NCBI GenBank assembly: GCA_910589415.1
Contig: OU342633.1
Coordinates: forward strand, 4,874,858-4,938,857
Length of the DNA: 64,000 nt
From: Malachius bipustulatus
Taxonomy: Eukaryota; Arthropoda; Insecta; Coleoptera; Melyridae
Direction of reading: 5' to 3'
This document shows positions 40,595-51,452 of the stretch, piece by piece. Under the pieces are notes generated by a model. That model did not search any database. It was given only the letters and a program-made list of their open reading frames with translations, and was not told where the DNA came from. A program made the translations under genes and the position numbers. Each line of letters begins with the position of its first letter. Within the stretch, counting starts at the first letter, position 1.

Positions 40595-41591
40595 TACCGT
40601 GTGACAAGTTTCAAAGCAGAACATAGGCAAATAGCATGGGAAATAACATATTTGCAGTTTATTTCTCACCACTTTTATCTACAAGAACGGTAATGGTGTC
40701 TATCGAAAGAGAATTATTTTCTGAGCACGTTGATACCAAATACTTAATAATTAACAGGTTTTTTTTACCATGCCAGAAGAACTTAAACGTTTCCAAAATT
40801 AAAATTGTGAGCGGCCATGACATGCCTAATTCGAATAATTTTGTTACTGTCAAAACAAACATTTTTAATTGCCAATACGCGTTTCCCTGAAAAGATTGTC
40901 AATGAATAATAATAATGGCTATTCTAATGCGAAACGCGTTTTTATCGCCGTGGTATGGTATATTATTAACTGGCCGGCCAGATCTCCCGAGTTAGCAGTT
41001 TATCCTTGTTGTGATTTTTCTTGGGATCTTGGGGTTACCAAAAACAAAATTTACAGAGCTAGTCATTGCTGAATGTGCACTCGTTAATAGCCAACAACTC
41101 GGACAAGTCCGAAGCCCGAAGCACAATTTATAAAAGGGTGGGAATATTGATTTCAAAATGAGGGACTATGTGAATATTTGTTGTACTTAGCTATTGTTTT
41201 AGTTCAATTATTTTACGTGTTTATTTTTCATAGTCAATTTTTGGTTACACAAAATGATGGTAAATGAGGATTTTTTAATTGTTTAGTGATGTTCAATCGG
41301 AATTAAAATAAATTAAATAATTGAAAATATTTGCTTTGACAGCCAAACATTTATCCGAATTTAGCATGTCATGGCTGCTCATCTTTTAATTTTGAAAATT
41401 TTTAAGTTCTTCTGGCATGATAAAAAAACTGTTAATTATCAAGTGTTTGGTATCAGCATGCTCAGAAAACAATTCTCTTTCGATAGACACCATTACCGTT
41501 CTTGTAGATAAAAGTGGTGAGAAATAAACTGCAAATATGTGATTTCCCATGCTATTCGCCTATGTTCTGCTTTGAAACTTGTCACTCGGTA
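40595..41591. mobile_element. DNA element with about 280-bp terminal inverted repeats and a transposase scrap
   Basis: The ends TACCGTGTGACAAGTTTCAA and the inverse (TTGAAACTTGTCACTCGGTA, to 41591) are flanked by TA on both sides. The arms run inward for about 280 bp (to about 40870 and from about 41325), including CATGGGAAATAACATATTTG and its inverse. Between them, the + frame 40869-41072 contains IINWPARSPELAVYPCCDFS, a degenerate version of the WPARSPDLNPCDF motif of mariner-type transposases. It lies at the 3' side of the LINE that follows. Confidence 0.75.
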
Positions 41592-42747
41592 TAATGTGGA
41601 ACAAAATAGGTGCATTGCAGCGACACTTAATATTTCTTTAAGAGAAGACTTAAAAATATCACACTCCCTACATATTAAATTAAAATTTGCCATCATACAG
41701 TATATGGGTGATTTGAACATGATATTGGTATATGCTCGAGGGCACTGAAAGATGGCATCATATCGTGTTGAAACCCGAGGTACGCGGAAAGTGATGGAAG
41801 TCAGCAAATCCGGACTGTCAACCCCACCATTCAGAATCCTATAAAGGAAAGCCAGAGAGGCTGTAATCCTCCAAAATTCCAAGGAATAAATGTCAAACTC
41901 TTTCAAAAGTAATTTATGATCATAACCACGGGGGGGATATATTCCATGAGCAATGTAAAACAGGTATTTCAAAAATTTACGTTGCACTTTTTCAACTTCA
42001 ACCTTATAGGGTTTTATAAAATGGACTCCATACAATAGCAGCATATTCCAACCTAGACCTAACAAACGAATAATACAGCATTTTAACAGTATTTTCTGAA
42101 AATTCATGTGAAGCCCTTTGAATAAATCCGAGTATGCGGAGCGATGAATTAACAGTTTGATCAATATGCATTGAAAAGGTTAGTTCACTGTCAAAGTAAA
42201 CCCCCAGATCCTTGAAGTGGTTATCACGCGTGAGCAATGTTGAGCCAATCTTATATTGGTACGCAAGCTGTTTTTTGGATCTAGAATAGGTAACCACTTT
42301 ACATTTACCAACGTTCAAGTCAAGGCTGTTTTTGGCGCACCAAGTCTGTATAGAATCAATACACCTTTGAATTTTTACACAATCGTTCAGTGAATCAACA
42401 CATGAAAAGAGTTTCAGGACATCTGCGTACAATAGAACTTCCTCTCCAACAACGTGACAAATGTCGTTAATGAATAACAAAAAGCAAAAGTGGTCCAAGA
42501 TTGGAGCCCTGTGGAACACCAGAGGTTCCCATATAACAACCCGACCTATATCCATTATATTGAACATAATACTTCTATTAGTCAGATAAGATGATATAAG
42601 TTTGAAAAGTGAGCTACTAAAACCATATTTGAGGAGCTTAATTAGAAGAACTTGATGATCTAAACGATCAAAAGCCTTTGAGAAGTCGGTGTACACCACA
42701 TCCAACTGCCTCTGTTTATCCAATGCAGTCGAAATATAATGAGTCAT
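41592..42747 (-). pseudogene. LINE reverse transcriptase, C-terminal half
   Basis: The first frame (42747-42004) gives VVYTDFSKAFDRLDHQVLL, LFLLFINDICHVV-like blocks and LYADVLKLFS, where YADD has become YADV, then LNVGKCKVVTYSR and LGVYFDSELTFSMH. It ends in SRLEYAAIVWSPFYK. A frameshift near 42010 moves to the next frame (VEKVQRKFLKYLFY, PPRGYDHKLLLKEF, RVPRVSTRYDAIF, HSAYTNIMFKS-like blocks). The QG block upstream is degraded (HRAPILDHFCFLL). Confidence 0.8.
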
Positions 42748-42748
42748 A

Positions 42749-43776
42749 TACAGGGTATCTTGGTAAGGTTGGCCACCGGCACATATCTTGGAAACTAATG
42801 GGCCTATAAGCCCAAAATAAAAAAATTCCAGACATAAAAGATCACGAGAAATTCAATGAAAATATTTTCAAGATGGCCGCACTTCCGGAAATACCGGAAG
42901 TTGACACCTACTTCGTTATTTTAACGGAAACACCCTGTAAAATATTATATTTTTCAAATGTCTGAAGAAATCGAATACAGGTGGTTTTCACCATTGGAAT
43001 TTAGATTGAGCGGTTTATGAGTTATAAACAAGTGAAAATCGAAAATTTTCAACTTCAAAGCAGTCTAGAACTAGAACGGCTCAAGATATCTAAAAACGGT
43101 TTACATGTCCCTATCCTAACTTTTCATGTTTTATCCCACTATAGCCCGTATTCATCAATAAATATAACCCCTGGGGTTAAATTTTGGAACATGTCATTGG
43201 TTCAAAATTCGTAGCGTTCGTAGGGTTTGAGCATTAGACCAATCAGCTGTCAGAAAATTCAAAATATAACCCCAGAGTTATATTTTGAAGTTTGATGAAT
43301 ACGGACATATGTGGAGTAAATTTTAATACAGGGTGATGAAAATTATCCGATTTTTCATCACCCTGTAATAAAATTTAAGCCACATAGTAGGATACTATGT
43401 GGAAAGTAAAGATAGGGACATGTAAACCGTTTTTCGATATCTTGAGCCGTTCTAGTTCTACACTGCTTTGAAGTTGAAAATTTTCTATTTTCACTTGTTT
43501 ATAACTCCTAAACCGATCAATCTAAATTCCAATGGTGAAAACCACCTGTATTTGATTTCCTAAGACATTTAAAAAATATAATAATTTACAGGGTGTTTCC
43601 GTTAAAATAACGAAGTAGGGGTCTACTTCCGGTATTTCCGGAAGTGCGACCATCTTGAAAATATTTTCATTGAATTTCTCGTGATCACTTATGTCTAGAA
43701 ATTTTTTATTTTGAGGTTATAGGCCCATTAGTTTCCGAGATATAGCCGGTGGCCAGCCTTAAGCAGACACCCTGTA
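42749..43776. mobile_element. large palindromic foldback element inside the LINE RT
   Basis: Ends TACAGGGTATCTTGG and the inverse of GCAGACACCCTGTA; flanks end in ATA/TG. The arms of about 430 bp are inverse copies (AAGATGGCCGCACTTCCGGA at about 42870 against its inverse near 43630; CGGTTTACATGTCCCTATC at about 43095 against its inverse near 43412). It is the full-length version of the half element at 38495. It carries a 157-bp MITE in its middle. Confidence 0.85.
43147..43303. mobile_element. 157-bp MITE with CGTATTCATCA termini
   Basis: CGTATTCATCAATAAATATAAC and the inverse of TTTGATGAATACG bound a short element inside the palindrome. Subterminal CCCCTGGGGTTA / AACCCCAGAG repeats are also inverse copies. 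It interrupts the palindrome centre near ATAT, so it is the youngest insertion there. Confidence 0.65.
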
Positions 43777-44480
43777 TGTTAGATTTGTGACTGTAGAACG
43801 ACCTTCAAAAAAGCCGCGTTGACGAGGGGAAATCAAATTCCTTACCTGAGGAAAAATACTGGTGTACAACGCCATCTCAAAGATCTTCGCAAAGTTGCTC
43901 AAGGCAGACACTGGCCTGTAATTGCACATATTATCCGCAGTGTCACTTTTTAAAATAGGGCATATCCTAGCAATGCTCCAAATATCTGGGAAAGATGATG
44001 TTGACAGTGCTAGATTATATAAGAGAGTTAAAACTGGGGTAAAGACAGAACAGCAATCTTTAATCAAGAAGATCGGTATACCGTCCGGCCCAGAGATCAA
44101 ATCACAAGTCTTTTAATAGATGCTGAGATTTCCGCCTCTTGCAACCTATCAATCTGAATCAATTGCTTATCACACTCTGAGTTATGAGGGCAGGCAACGC
44201 CTGTCCGAGGAATAAACACACGGGCAAAGTAGTTAGAGAAACCATCGACTATCTGTTGGGGTGAGTCATACAGGTGTTGTCAACTAGATGAGGAGTGCCA
44301 ATTCTAGTGGTAGAGCGTTTGTTATTTATGTAAGACCAGAAACGCTTGGGATTTTGTGAGATGCCATCCTCAATGTCCCTTACATAACTGATATAAACTG
44401 CCTTTTTACCTGCATCTTAATGATGCTTCTGAGGTGTTTAAACTCCAAGTAATCAATCTCATTTTTATATTTTTTAAATT
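43777..44480 (-). pseudogene. LINE reverse transcriptase, N-terminal half
   Basis: The frame 44100-43759 contains SGPDGIPIFLIKDCC, LPDIWSIARICPILKS-like text (FPDIWSIARICPILKSD), NYRPVSALSNFAKIFE and LISPRQRGFFEGRSTVTNLT. These are RT motifs 0-2. Farther upstream, degraded frames include WSYINN-like remnants near 44300. It joins the half at 42747 after removal of the palindrome. Confidence 0.8.
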
Positions 44481-44746
44481 TCCTGTGTGCTCTTTTTTTT
44501 AGTTATACTTAATTTCATTTGTGTACCACAAAAAAAATTAGATTTTCTGTTGTGAAAAAATGGAACATGTTTCTTTAAAACTTCATTAAGTCTATCATAA
44601 AATGCATTACATCCCTCAGAAATGTTGGTAATATCTAGGATCAGGTCCAGTCCATATCAAAGAGTTCTTTGTAAAGTGCTGGGAAGTTTGCTCTTCTAAA
44701 ATTTAAAATAAGATCATCATCATCAGAACCAGCAAAAAAGGGAAAT

Positions 44747-44766
44747 CCCCCCCCCCCCCCCCCCCC
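44747..44766 (+). repeat. poly(C) tract, 20 bases
   Basis: An uninterrupted run of C inside the former LINE coding region, probably a slippage expansion. It disrupts the reading frame after the endonuclease. Confidence 0.8.
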
Positions 44767-44774
44767 AATTAGCG

Positions 44775-45431
44775 CTATCTCAACTGACAAAGCTGGATGA
44801 TGAGCGTCTTCCTGAACCATACTGTTACACAAATCAAGTCAAGAAGACGCCCATGTACATTACGGACTTGATTAACTTGGTTTAGATTACTGTGTGTAAT
44901 GAACCTTTGTAGTATATGCGATTTAGCATCCAGGTTCAGCACGTCAGAAAGGCGAGGAGAATTAAAGTCACCCAATAAGATTATTAGTTTCACTGGTAAC
45001 AGAAAGTTACTGAGAGTTTCTAAAAAGTTCTCATAACACATAGTTGTAACATTAGGATGAATATATAGTACGACAATATACAAAGGCTTAGGCAACAGTA
45101 AAACCTTACAAGCAACAACATCTATATGTGAGAAACAAGCAAAAGTTTCACCCAAATGAAGTTGAACAATAGAGAATCTGTTTGACACCGCTAATAATAC
45201 ACCTCCACCACGTCCACAGCCGGTCTGATGAGGATCTCTATCACATCTGAGCACTGAATAGGAATCAGGGAAATACTCACCACTAAAATGGCCAGGTGTC
45301 AACCAAGTTTCAGTGAGGGCAAAGATGTCATATTCGCCGAGACTAGCAAAAGAAAATACATCCTCAGCTTTTCTTCTTATGCTACGAGCATTCTGATAGT
45401 AACAGTGTAGTGCCGTAGACCCGTTGAGCAT
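44775..45431 (-). pseudogene. LINE endonuclease (EEP family)
   Basis: The frame holds YYQNARSIRRKAEDVFSF, DIFALTETWLTPG (metal-binding Glu), CGRGGGVLLAVSNRF, YIVVLYIHPN and LIILLGDFNSPRL (catalytic DFN), as in apurinic-type LINE endonucleases. Further on, the last motif (SDHxxI) is lost. Confidence 0.82.
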
Positions 45432-45605
45432 GCGAGTGGGCTGATGACCTTCATCTATGTTATCTGAGCTATCTCTTCCTTGTCTTTGTCTAAAAAATTT
45501 GTCGACAAAAATTCGCCTTTCTCCAGAACTTGCCCATGTGTTCTCTTGCCCCTCTAAAGTTATATCTTCTAACTATTATTCCAAGAGGCCAGAAGTCAGC
45601 CTTAT

Positions 45606-46260
45606 TTAGATCTTCATAGTATTTACGATCAACACCCACCTTGAATGATGGAGACCTACACCTATCGTTGGTAATTTTTCAACGATCACTTCATTGGAGT
45701 TTTCCTGTGCACATTTACCCCTTATATACTTGTACACGGTGTCTTTGCTGACTCCTTCATTAACTTTCCCTATGTAGAACCACATCTTACTAGGTCTGGC
45801 TTTAAATTCCTCCCTTTCATCGATTTTCTTAGTCCCTATAGTCACATTAGGTCTCCTCCTGTTGTGTGGCCCTGAGCTAGCTACTGCAGCAAAGGATCTT
45901 TCGTTTGGATTCTTATGCACTAGTTGAAAATCCTTATCAGTAGGTGAGATCCTCAACACAGGATCATTGAGGTTGATGATCTCTTTAATTTTTTCAAGTT
46001 GTTTGTTTTCCATGATTTGCCTATTCACTATTTTCACAGAATCTCTGGTTTGATGCACTGTAAACTTGTGTTGTTTTGGTTCACTTCCCACAGTATGTTT
46101 ATTTACCTTTTTCAAGCCCAGCTGAACTGAATCAGCTGTGATGTTATCCTGTTTATCAGCCTTCTTATCATCCAAAGTTTTTTGTTCTTTACTAACTACT
46201 TTAATATCTTCATTATTCTTGCCTGCATTTAAACATTGTGTTTTCTGTAGACTTTTTAAT
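45606..46260 (-). pseudogene. LINE ORF1 remnant
   Basis: An open frame runs from 46334 to 45606, but its first 25 or so residues are antisense to another LINE (46238-46345). The real ORF1 part begins around 46260. It is lysine-rich with no zinc finger left, and has a C-terminal RRM-like block (SKMWFYIGKVNEGVSKDTVY, GVGLHHSRWVL) as in CR1-like ORF1. The N-terminal finger seen in the related 1280-2077 protein is missing here. Confidence 0.6.
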
Positions 46261-46345
46261 CTGTCGTATAAAAAGGGAATATTTCCTTCCTGCTGGAAAT
46301 GTGCACGGATCCAACCAATTCCCAAGAAAGACAAAAAGACTTATA
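46238..46345 (+). pseudogene. fragment of a second LINE reverse transcriptase
   Basis: On the + strand this reads LFNLSYKKGIFPSCWKCARI followed by QPIPKKDKK, the block before NYRP in LINE reverse transcriptases (PxxWKxAxVxPIPKKG). It probably belongs to the LINE that continues at 47790, with about 1.4 kb inserted in between. Confidence 0.6.
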
Positions 46346-46574
46346 ACCTTCCGTTCCACCCCGAGCAATTTTCGGGGAGGTTAGGAATGCTATTTAGCAG
46401 CCAGCTGGCTCAAAATGAGAATTTAACTATTGTTATGGCAATGCACACAAATGAACAACGTCACAGGCAGAAGAAAATTCACAAGCAAATTTGAACAGTT
46501 TTTATTAAGGTAATAAATATAAATAGATAGTAAAATATAATAAATAGATCAAATATCACAAAATAGAGAAATAC
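46346..46574. other. start of an insertion separating two LINE halves
   Basis: No motif is recognised. CTTATAACCTTCCG at 46345 is loosely mirrored by CTGAAGGTTAAA near 47135, which may mark an old inverted-repeat element, but this is weak. Confidence 0.3.
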
Positions 46575-46587
46575 AATTATTGGTGAA

Positions 46588-46849
46588 GCATAATATTTCA
46601 GACACACTAGAAAATGCCCTACGTGACGACCAAGACCACATGTCCCGCCTAATTTTATTTCTAAAGGAAACCGAACTATTTGACCAACTATAGCAGTTAT
46701 ATACCTACCTATATATCATAATAACATAAATATCTTAGTTTAGCATACCTCACCATGTAAATAACTCTGTTCTCATAATTGTACAACCTGCCGCTAATGA
46801 CCTCGCTGTCGATGTGGCATTTCTTATGTAAATAAATAAAAAAAAAAAA
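46588..46849 (+). mobile_element. 5'-truncated LINE copy with target duplication and poly(A)
   Basis: The 12-bp sequence ATTATTGGTGAA occurs directly before (46576-46587) and directly after (46851-46862) the insert. The insert ends in an A-rich tail (46829-46850). Its start reads HMSRLILFLKETELFDQL and a stop, the typical C-terminus of an RNase H-bearing or jockey-type ORF2. It is a short, recent copy. Confidence 0.8.
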
Positions 46850-46862
46850 AATTATTGGTGAA

Positions 46863-47789
46863 TTACAGATGATCACAGGTAGGTATACAGTTAACAATAA
46901 AATATCAAATTCACAGAAATTATGACATGATTACAATAATGAAATAGGTATTAATTAAATGAGAAGGATTAAACGGCAAAGCACAAAAAAATTATATTGA
47001 AACCCACACGATGACGTGTGGGGGCGATATTAATAATAGAAAAAATTGCTTTATTGAATAAGATTAAACATTACGAACTGCGGAAATTATTGACATAATG
47101 GGGCCCTAGAGCTCTGAAGGTTAAATGATAGTTAAAAAAAGAACAATGATTTGAAAAATGAAAAATAGCAACCAGGCTAGGTATACCAGTGAAGAATTGA
47201 ACCACTTATCTTTGTAAAGCAGGTGATGATGGTGCCTGCTTCAAAAGTGTTCCACACGACTCCCCGAGGACGTGCCATGGATGGTGGAAATGCTGGTGGT
47301 AGTGCTGGTCGTGCCGTGGGAGTGCTCCTGGTGCTGGTGCTGGTACCGTTGCTAGCTAGCCGGTCATGATAGGCCTGTCATCGGTCCTGATGGTCTTGTG
47401 GTCGTAGAAAGGCATCCATTAAAAAGGGGCGAACTCCCTGCCGAGTGGGTGAGGGTTGCTTTTATCTGCGAGACATTATGTTTAGGTGGTTGTTTAAAAA
47501 ATGTTTTTAACAGGAATCAACCATCCATGACCGTGCTCTACCTTATATTAATTATTCCCCTCCCTGCAGGTACCACGAAATGAAGCGAAGCGCGACTCGG
47601 GAAGTACGAACGGTAGCGTCGCCACTGAGCGGTGTTAAACGCAACTTATGAAGGCAATGTACCTACAGTGTGCTCTCGAAATATACAGTCCTACCTACAG
47701 GGAAGATGAAAAAAGATTTTATTTATTTAATAACTAATGTAACGGTATCAAAAGAACCGTTACAGTCTATACCAGATAACTATATCGAC
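46863..47789. other. unassigned region with tandem GGTGCTGGT repeats
   Basis: A GGTGGTAGTGCTGGT / GGTGCTGGTGCTGGT stretch lies at 47285-47350. A short hairpin TGTAACGGT...ACCGTTACA lies at 47738-47764 at the border with the LINE. No gene recognised. It could be a degraded LTR. Confidence 0.35.
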
Positions 47790-49100
47790 CAGAGTGGCAC
47801 TGCTTTCAGTAAAATCCAAGATTATGGGGAAAGCTATTAACCAACATATTTTAAAGTACTTGGAAGGAGCTAATATAATCAGCGACCGCCAATACGGATT
47901 CCGCAAACAGAGGTCAACTGGTGTACTGGTGACCTCCTCACCTATGTCACCGAGCTGTGGAACGGCGCAATCGAGCACCATGGGGAGTCTCGAGGGGTTG
48001 TGCTTGATATTTCTAGAGCTTTCGACCGTGTCCTGGCATGATGGACTGTTGGCAGAACTGCAGGCTTATGGCATGCCTGAGAAATTCTGGTTGTGGTTTG
48101 CGAGTTATCTCGGAGATCACTCATTACAGGTGGCAGTCGATGGAGTTCTTTCTGAGACCTTTTCCATCAATGCCGGTGTGCCTCAGGGATCCATTTTATC
48201 TCCGACTCTCTTTCTAATATTTATCAACAACTTGCTTGAAACAACAAAAAATCCAATATACAGTTTTGCCGATGACAGTATACACTCATATCTTCTTATA
48301 TACCTTAGATGCGCGAACATCTGCCATCGACGCGTATACTCGCAGGGAGCAAGAAGTTGCCATACTTAACAATGACATACAAGAGATTATAGCTTGGGGC
48401 GATAGAAACCAAGTTTAATTTAATGCTGGAAAAACCCAAGAAGTCATCTTCTCCAAAAAGGCCAAAGTTTTGGAGCCAGATATGGTGATGGCGGGACACT
48501 CGCTCTTACTCCATCGACATCTCTTCGTTTACTTGGTGTGAGCCTCGAAGCGAACATGTCTTGGCATGATCATGTTGCGGGTCTGGCGAAGAGTGCTTCT
48601 CAAGAACTTGTAACACTCTTCCGCACGAAGAAATTTTATACACCACAACAACTTCTCCTCCTATACAAGGCTCAAATCCGACCATCCTTGGAGTACTGCT
48701 CACATGTTTGGAGCTCAGCTCCCAAACATACGCTGAGACTACTCGACTCTATTCAGAAAAGAGCCATCCGCTTAATTGGGGACCCAGATTTGACAAAAAA
48801 TTTAGACACTCTAGAACATCGAAGAAGAGTAGCTGACCTGAGTCTGTTTTACAGATATTTTAATGGAAAGTGTTCAAAAGACGTGGCCTGCTTAATCCCA
48901 CCTAGAACAAGACCGGGCAAAAATACACGTCGAGCCGCAGACGCTCATCCGTATCAGGTTCAGCTCGTTACACTTCGAACCACCGTATTTCAGACTACCT
49001 TTATGTATAGAACCACATCACTTTGGAATAGCATTCCAAAGGGCGTGTTTCCCGAAGTATACAACCTGCAGCGATTCAAGGCCAACGTGAATCGACATCT
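47790..49100 (+). pseudogene. LINE reverse transcriptase (degenerate, + strand)
   Basis: Frames on the + strand show KIMGKAINQHILKYLEGANI, ISDRQYGFRKQRST, then after frameshifts FWLWFASYLGDHSLQVAVDG, SINAGVPQGSILSPTLFLIF and SFADDSIHSYL (FADD catalytic motif). The last frame (48538-49146) has MSWHDHVAGLAKSASQELV, AQIRPSLEYCSHVWSSAPKH, LLDSIQKRAIRLI and FYRYFNGKCS. At least three frameshifts occur. The start is missing or lies at 46238. The end runs into a copia LTR. Confidence 0.82.
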
Positions 49101-49104
49101 TGTT

Positions 49105-49411
49105 GTAATTTATTTTGGAAGCACTTACTTAGTTGTCCAGTTTTGAAAAGAGAACTCGCTTGAAATTATAAACCATACTTTATTCTTTAATAATGAAATA
49201 ACAGAACTTAAACTCGGTAGCTACAGTAACAATTAAAATTAATTCTTCTTTAACATCATTTTTCAACACCAGCACCAGACCATCGTCCATCTTATTCTTA
49301 TATCCTAGTTCTTCTTTTTCACTGACATTAATCTGACTTGACATATTCAACTGACACTGACAGAGACATACTAAACCATAGACTAAAAATTACTTGTTGC
49401 TATCCAGCACA
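49105..49411 (-). repeat. 3' LTR of a second copia element (left limit uncertain)
   Basis: The right edge is sharp: on the - strand the polypurine tract TTGAGGGGG is followed by TGTGCTGG (49411 downwards). The left edge could be any of several TG starts between 49105 and 49145, because no second LTR is in the window. Contains an AATAAAG-like signal (complement). Confidence 0.55.
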
Positions 49412-49886
49412 CCCCCTCAACAATAATTATTCGATAACTAAAAATTAACAATTTTTATCTTTATAACATACTTAATTATTATGATTACATATTTCATTTA
49501 ATGATTATCTATCTAGATTGGAATTGGAAACAAAACCTCGTTTCTGAATTTTTCAAACAATTATTTTGCCAGAGCCTTTGTAAACATATCAGCTACGTTA
49601 CAATGTGTATTAATGTAACTAATATTTAACACTCCCTTGGCAATTTTCTCTTCAATAAAACGATACTTTATATCAACATGTTTTAATCTTCTATTACTTT
49701 CGTTGTTTTCAGCGATCTTAATAACACTTTGATTATCTTCCAAAATTTGAATTTTCACTTCAAAACCAAAATCGTACAACAACTGTTTCAACCAACATGC
49801 TTCAATAATCGCAAAGCTTAATGCGATGTATTCTGCCTCAGTAGATGACAGAGATACACTAGGTTGTTTCTTGGAAAACCACGATA
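49412..49886 (-). pseudogene. copia RNase H, C-terminal part (second element)
   Basis: The frame 49791-49561 gives VKIQILEDNQSVIKIAENNE, RRLKHVDIKYRFIEEKIAKG and NVADMFTKALAK. Upstream on the - strand (49886-49792) comes SSTEAEYIALSFAI-like sequence. These are copia RNase H blocks. It differs from the copia at 12431-22858. It is cut at 49887 by a TACAGGGTG-type transposon. Confidence 0.82.
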
Positions 49887-50470
49887 TACAGGGTGTTCTA
49901 CAAGCTCTATGACAAACTTTGACAGATGGTAGGTTGTTTGATTTTAAACATATTTTTTTTAATAAACATGTGTCCGATTCGTTTTTGTTTAGAAGTTACG
50001 AGCATTTAAAGAATCGGACCTTTCAGAGTTTATTGATGACGTGCAACTCAATATTATTCAAAATATGTGGTATCAGCATGACGGTGCACCACCACATAGA
50101 GGAAGACAAGTTACTGCTTGGCTAAATGAACATTTCCCGAATAAATGGATAGGTCAAGGAGGTCCAATATCATGGCCACCTCGTTCTCCCGATCTGAATC
50201 CTCTGGATTTTTATTTATGGGGACACATGAAGCAGCTGGTCTACCATGTTGAAATCGCTACCCATCAGCAGTTACTTGAAAGAATTCAAGATGCAGCTAA
50301 CCAAATAAGAAATGATACAAATCTCATTCTTCGAGTGACCGAATCTTTAGTTCGTCGATGTGAGGCTTGCATTCAAGCTGAGGGTGGACATTTCGAACAA
50401 TTTTTATAGTCTTAAGTTTTGTGATTATCATTTAATTTAAATTTTTATTGTTGATTGTTAATAAATATAT
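49887..50470 (+). mobile_element. mariner-like transposon remnant with TACAGGGTG terminus
   Basis: The left end TACAGGGTGTTCTACAAGC interrupts a copia sequence. The body retains only the C-terminal half of a transposase. The right terminal repeat is not found before the tubulin exon at 50811, so the right limit is approximate. It links the TACAGGGTG end type to an actual transposase gene. Confidence 0.65.
49990..50409 (+). pseudogene. transposase C-terminal half (Tc1/mariner superfamily)
   Basis: Before 50041 the frame is shifted (KESDLSEFIDDVQLN). From there it is open and encodes NMWYQHDGAPPHRGRQVTAW (second catalytic Asp), EHFPNKWIGQGG, SWPPRSPDLNPLDFYLWG (third acidic position, DxxPLDF), then SLVRRCEACIQAEGGHFEQF and a stop. 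The N-terminal DNA-binding part is missing. The WIGxGGPxxWPPRSPDL motif is shared with the relic at 39190-39410. Confidence 0.8.
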
Positions 50471-50810
50471 GTTAAGAGAGGTATATAATAAAGAGAAGTG
50501 AAAGTGACCTAATTATTATTAAGCGTAGAATACAAATTAATTATTCTTTTATTTACTTGCATTAATAATTTTTGATAACATTTTGCAAATGTAAGTATAT
50601 ACGTAAATATGTATATCACATGAGGCTTATTAAAAGAGTTGGCACAGACCTATAAGTAAATTGAAGACATTTACTGTGCATTAAAAAACATGCAACCGTC
50701 CAGGCTTCATCATCTCTAGTTCTTTTTTTTTACCTACCTAATATAGCGTTAAAAATTTAAGTAATCTTTTCTGGGACTTTCTGGAGCACATAATTTTCTA
50801 CGTTCCTTCC
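50471..50810. other. 3' flank of the alpha-tubulin gene
   Basis: AT-rich spacer between the transposase remnant and the tubulin stop codon, presumably including the tubulin 3' UTR. I do not assign a polyadenylation signal; AATAAT-like words abound. Confidence 0.35.
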
Positions 50811-51071
50811 TTAGTTGGAATCAACCTCTTGATAGTCCAACAGTAAGGCACTCAAATCTTCACGGGCTTCTTGAAATTCTCCTTCTTCCATTCCTTCTCC
50901 AACATAATGATGTACAAATGATCTTTTTTTATACATCAAATTATATTTGTGTACAATTTTTTCCCATGTTTCTTTAATTGCAGTTGTGTTCGATAACATT
51001 GTTACAGCTCTTGTAACTCTTGCCAAATCACCACCGGGGACAGTAGTTGGTGGTTGATAATTAATGCCAAC
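50811..51071 (-). CDS. divergent alpha-tubulin, last coding exon
   Basis: The acceptor (TTTATAG on the - strand) precedes [20 protein letters not shown]. The exon continues [40 protein letters not shown] and [20 protein letters not shown], ending QEVDSN and TAA. It is plainly the alpha-tubulin C-terminal helix region. Normal alpha-tubulins continue for about a dozen more residues with an acidic, tyrosine-ending tail; here the stop follows right after the last helix. Substitutions such as HHYVGEG for HWYVGEG and LLLDYQEV for LEKDYEEV are unusual for housekeeping tubulins. Earlier exons lie at 54086 and beyond. Confidence 0.93.
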   Translation of the reverse strand, partial: VGINYQPPTTVPGGDLARVTRAVTMLSNTTAIKETWEKIVHKYNLMYKKRSFVHHYVGEGMEEGEFQEAREDLSALLLDYQEVDSN

Positions 51072-51452
51072 CTATAAATATTAAACATATACAGTAGGTA
51101 CAGGCACTTTTCTTATAGCAATATCCCTAATAACGTGAGTTGAATTAGTTTATCTACACTAAGAGAGATTTTCTGTACTGATAGCCAAAGATCTATTAGC
51201 CTTAAAAAACTATTTAAATAGGGGACAGCCAAACCACTTTGCTGCCACTAAAAGGTTTGCTCTTATGAAATTAAGTTTTAACTGCTAAAAACTTACTTTT
51301 TAGTTTTTTAGGATCATCTGGCTTTTTGAAATTTTTCATTGTTATATCATGATATTAGCGTAGTTGTTTAAACTGTGAAAATTTCAATTAATTTTTTTTT
51401 AACTATGCTCATAAACGATTAGGTACGGAAATTTAGTCATTTTTACCTTTTA

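Larger units (their letters stand above)
41592..46260 (-). mobile_element. nearly complete LINE (CR1/jockey-like), split by a palindromic element
   Basis: Read on the - strand: ORF1 remnant (46260-45606), endonuclease (45431-44775), reverse transcriptase first half (about 44400-43777) and second half (42747-41592). The palindrome at 42749-43776 sits between NLTYR and MTHYISTALD. The order ORF1-EN-RT without RNase H is typical of CR1/jockey. Several frames are broken. The 3' end is replaced by the inverted-repeat element at 40595-41591, so no tail is seen. Confidence 0.8.
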
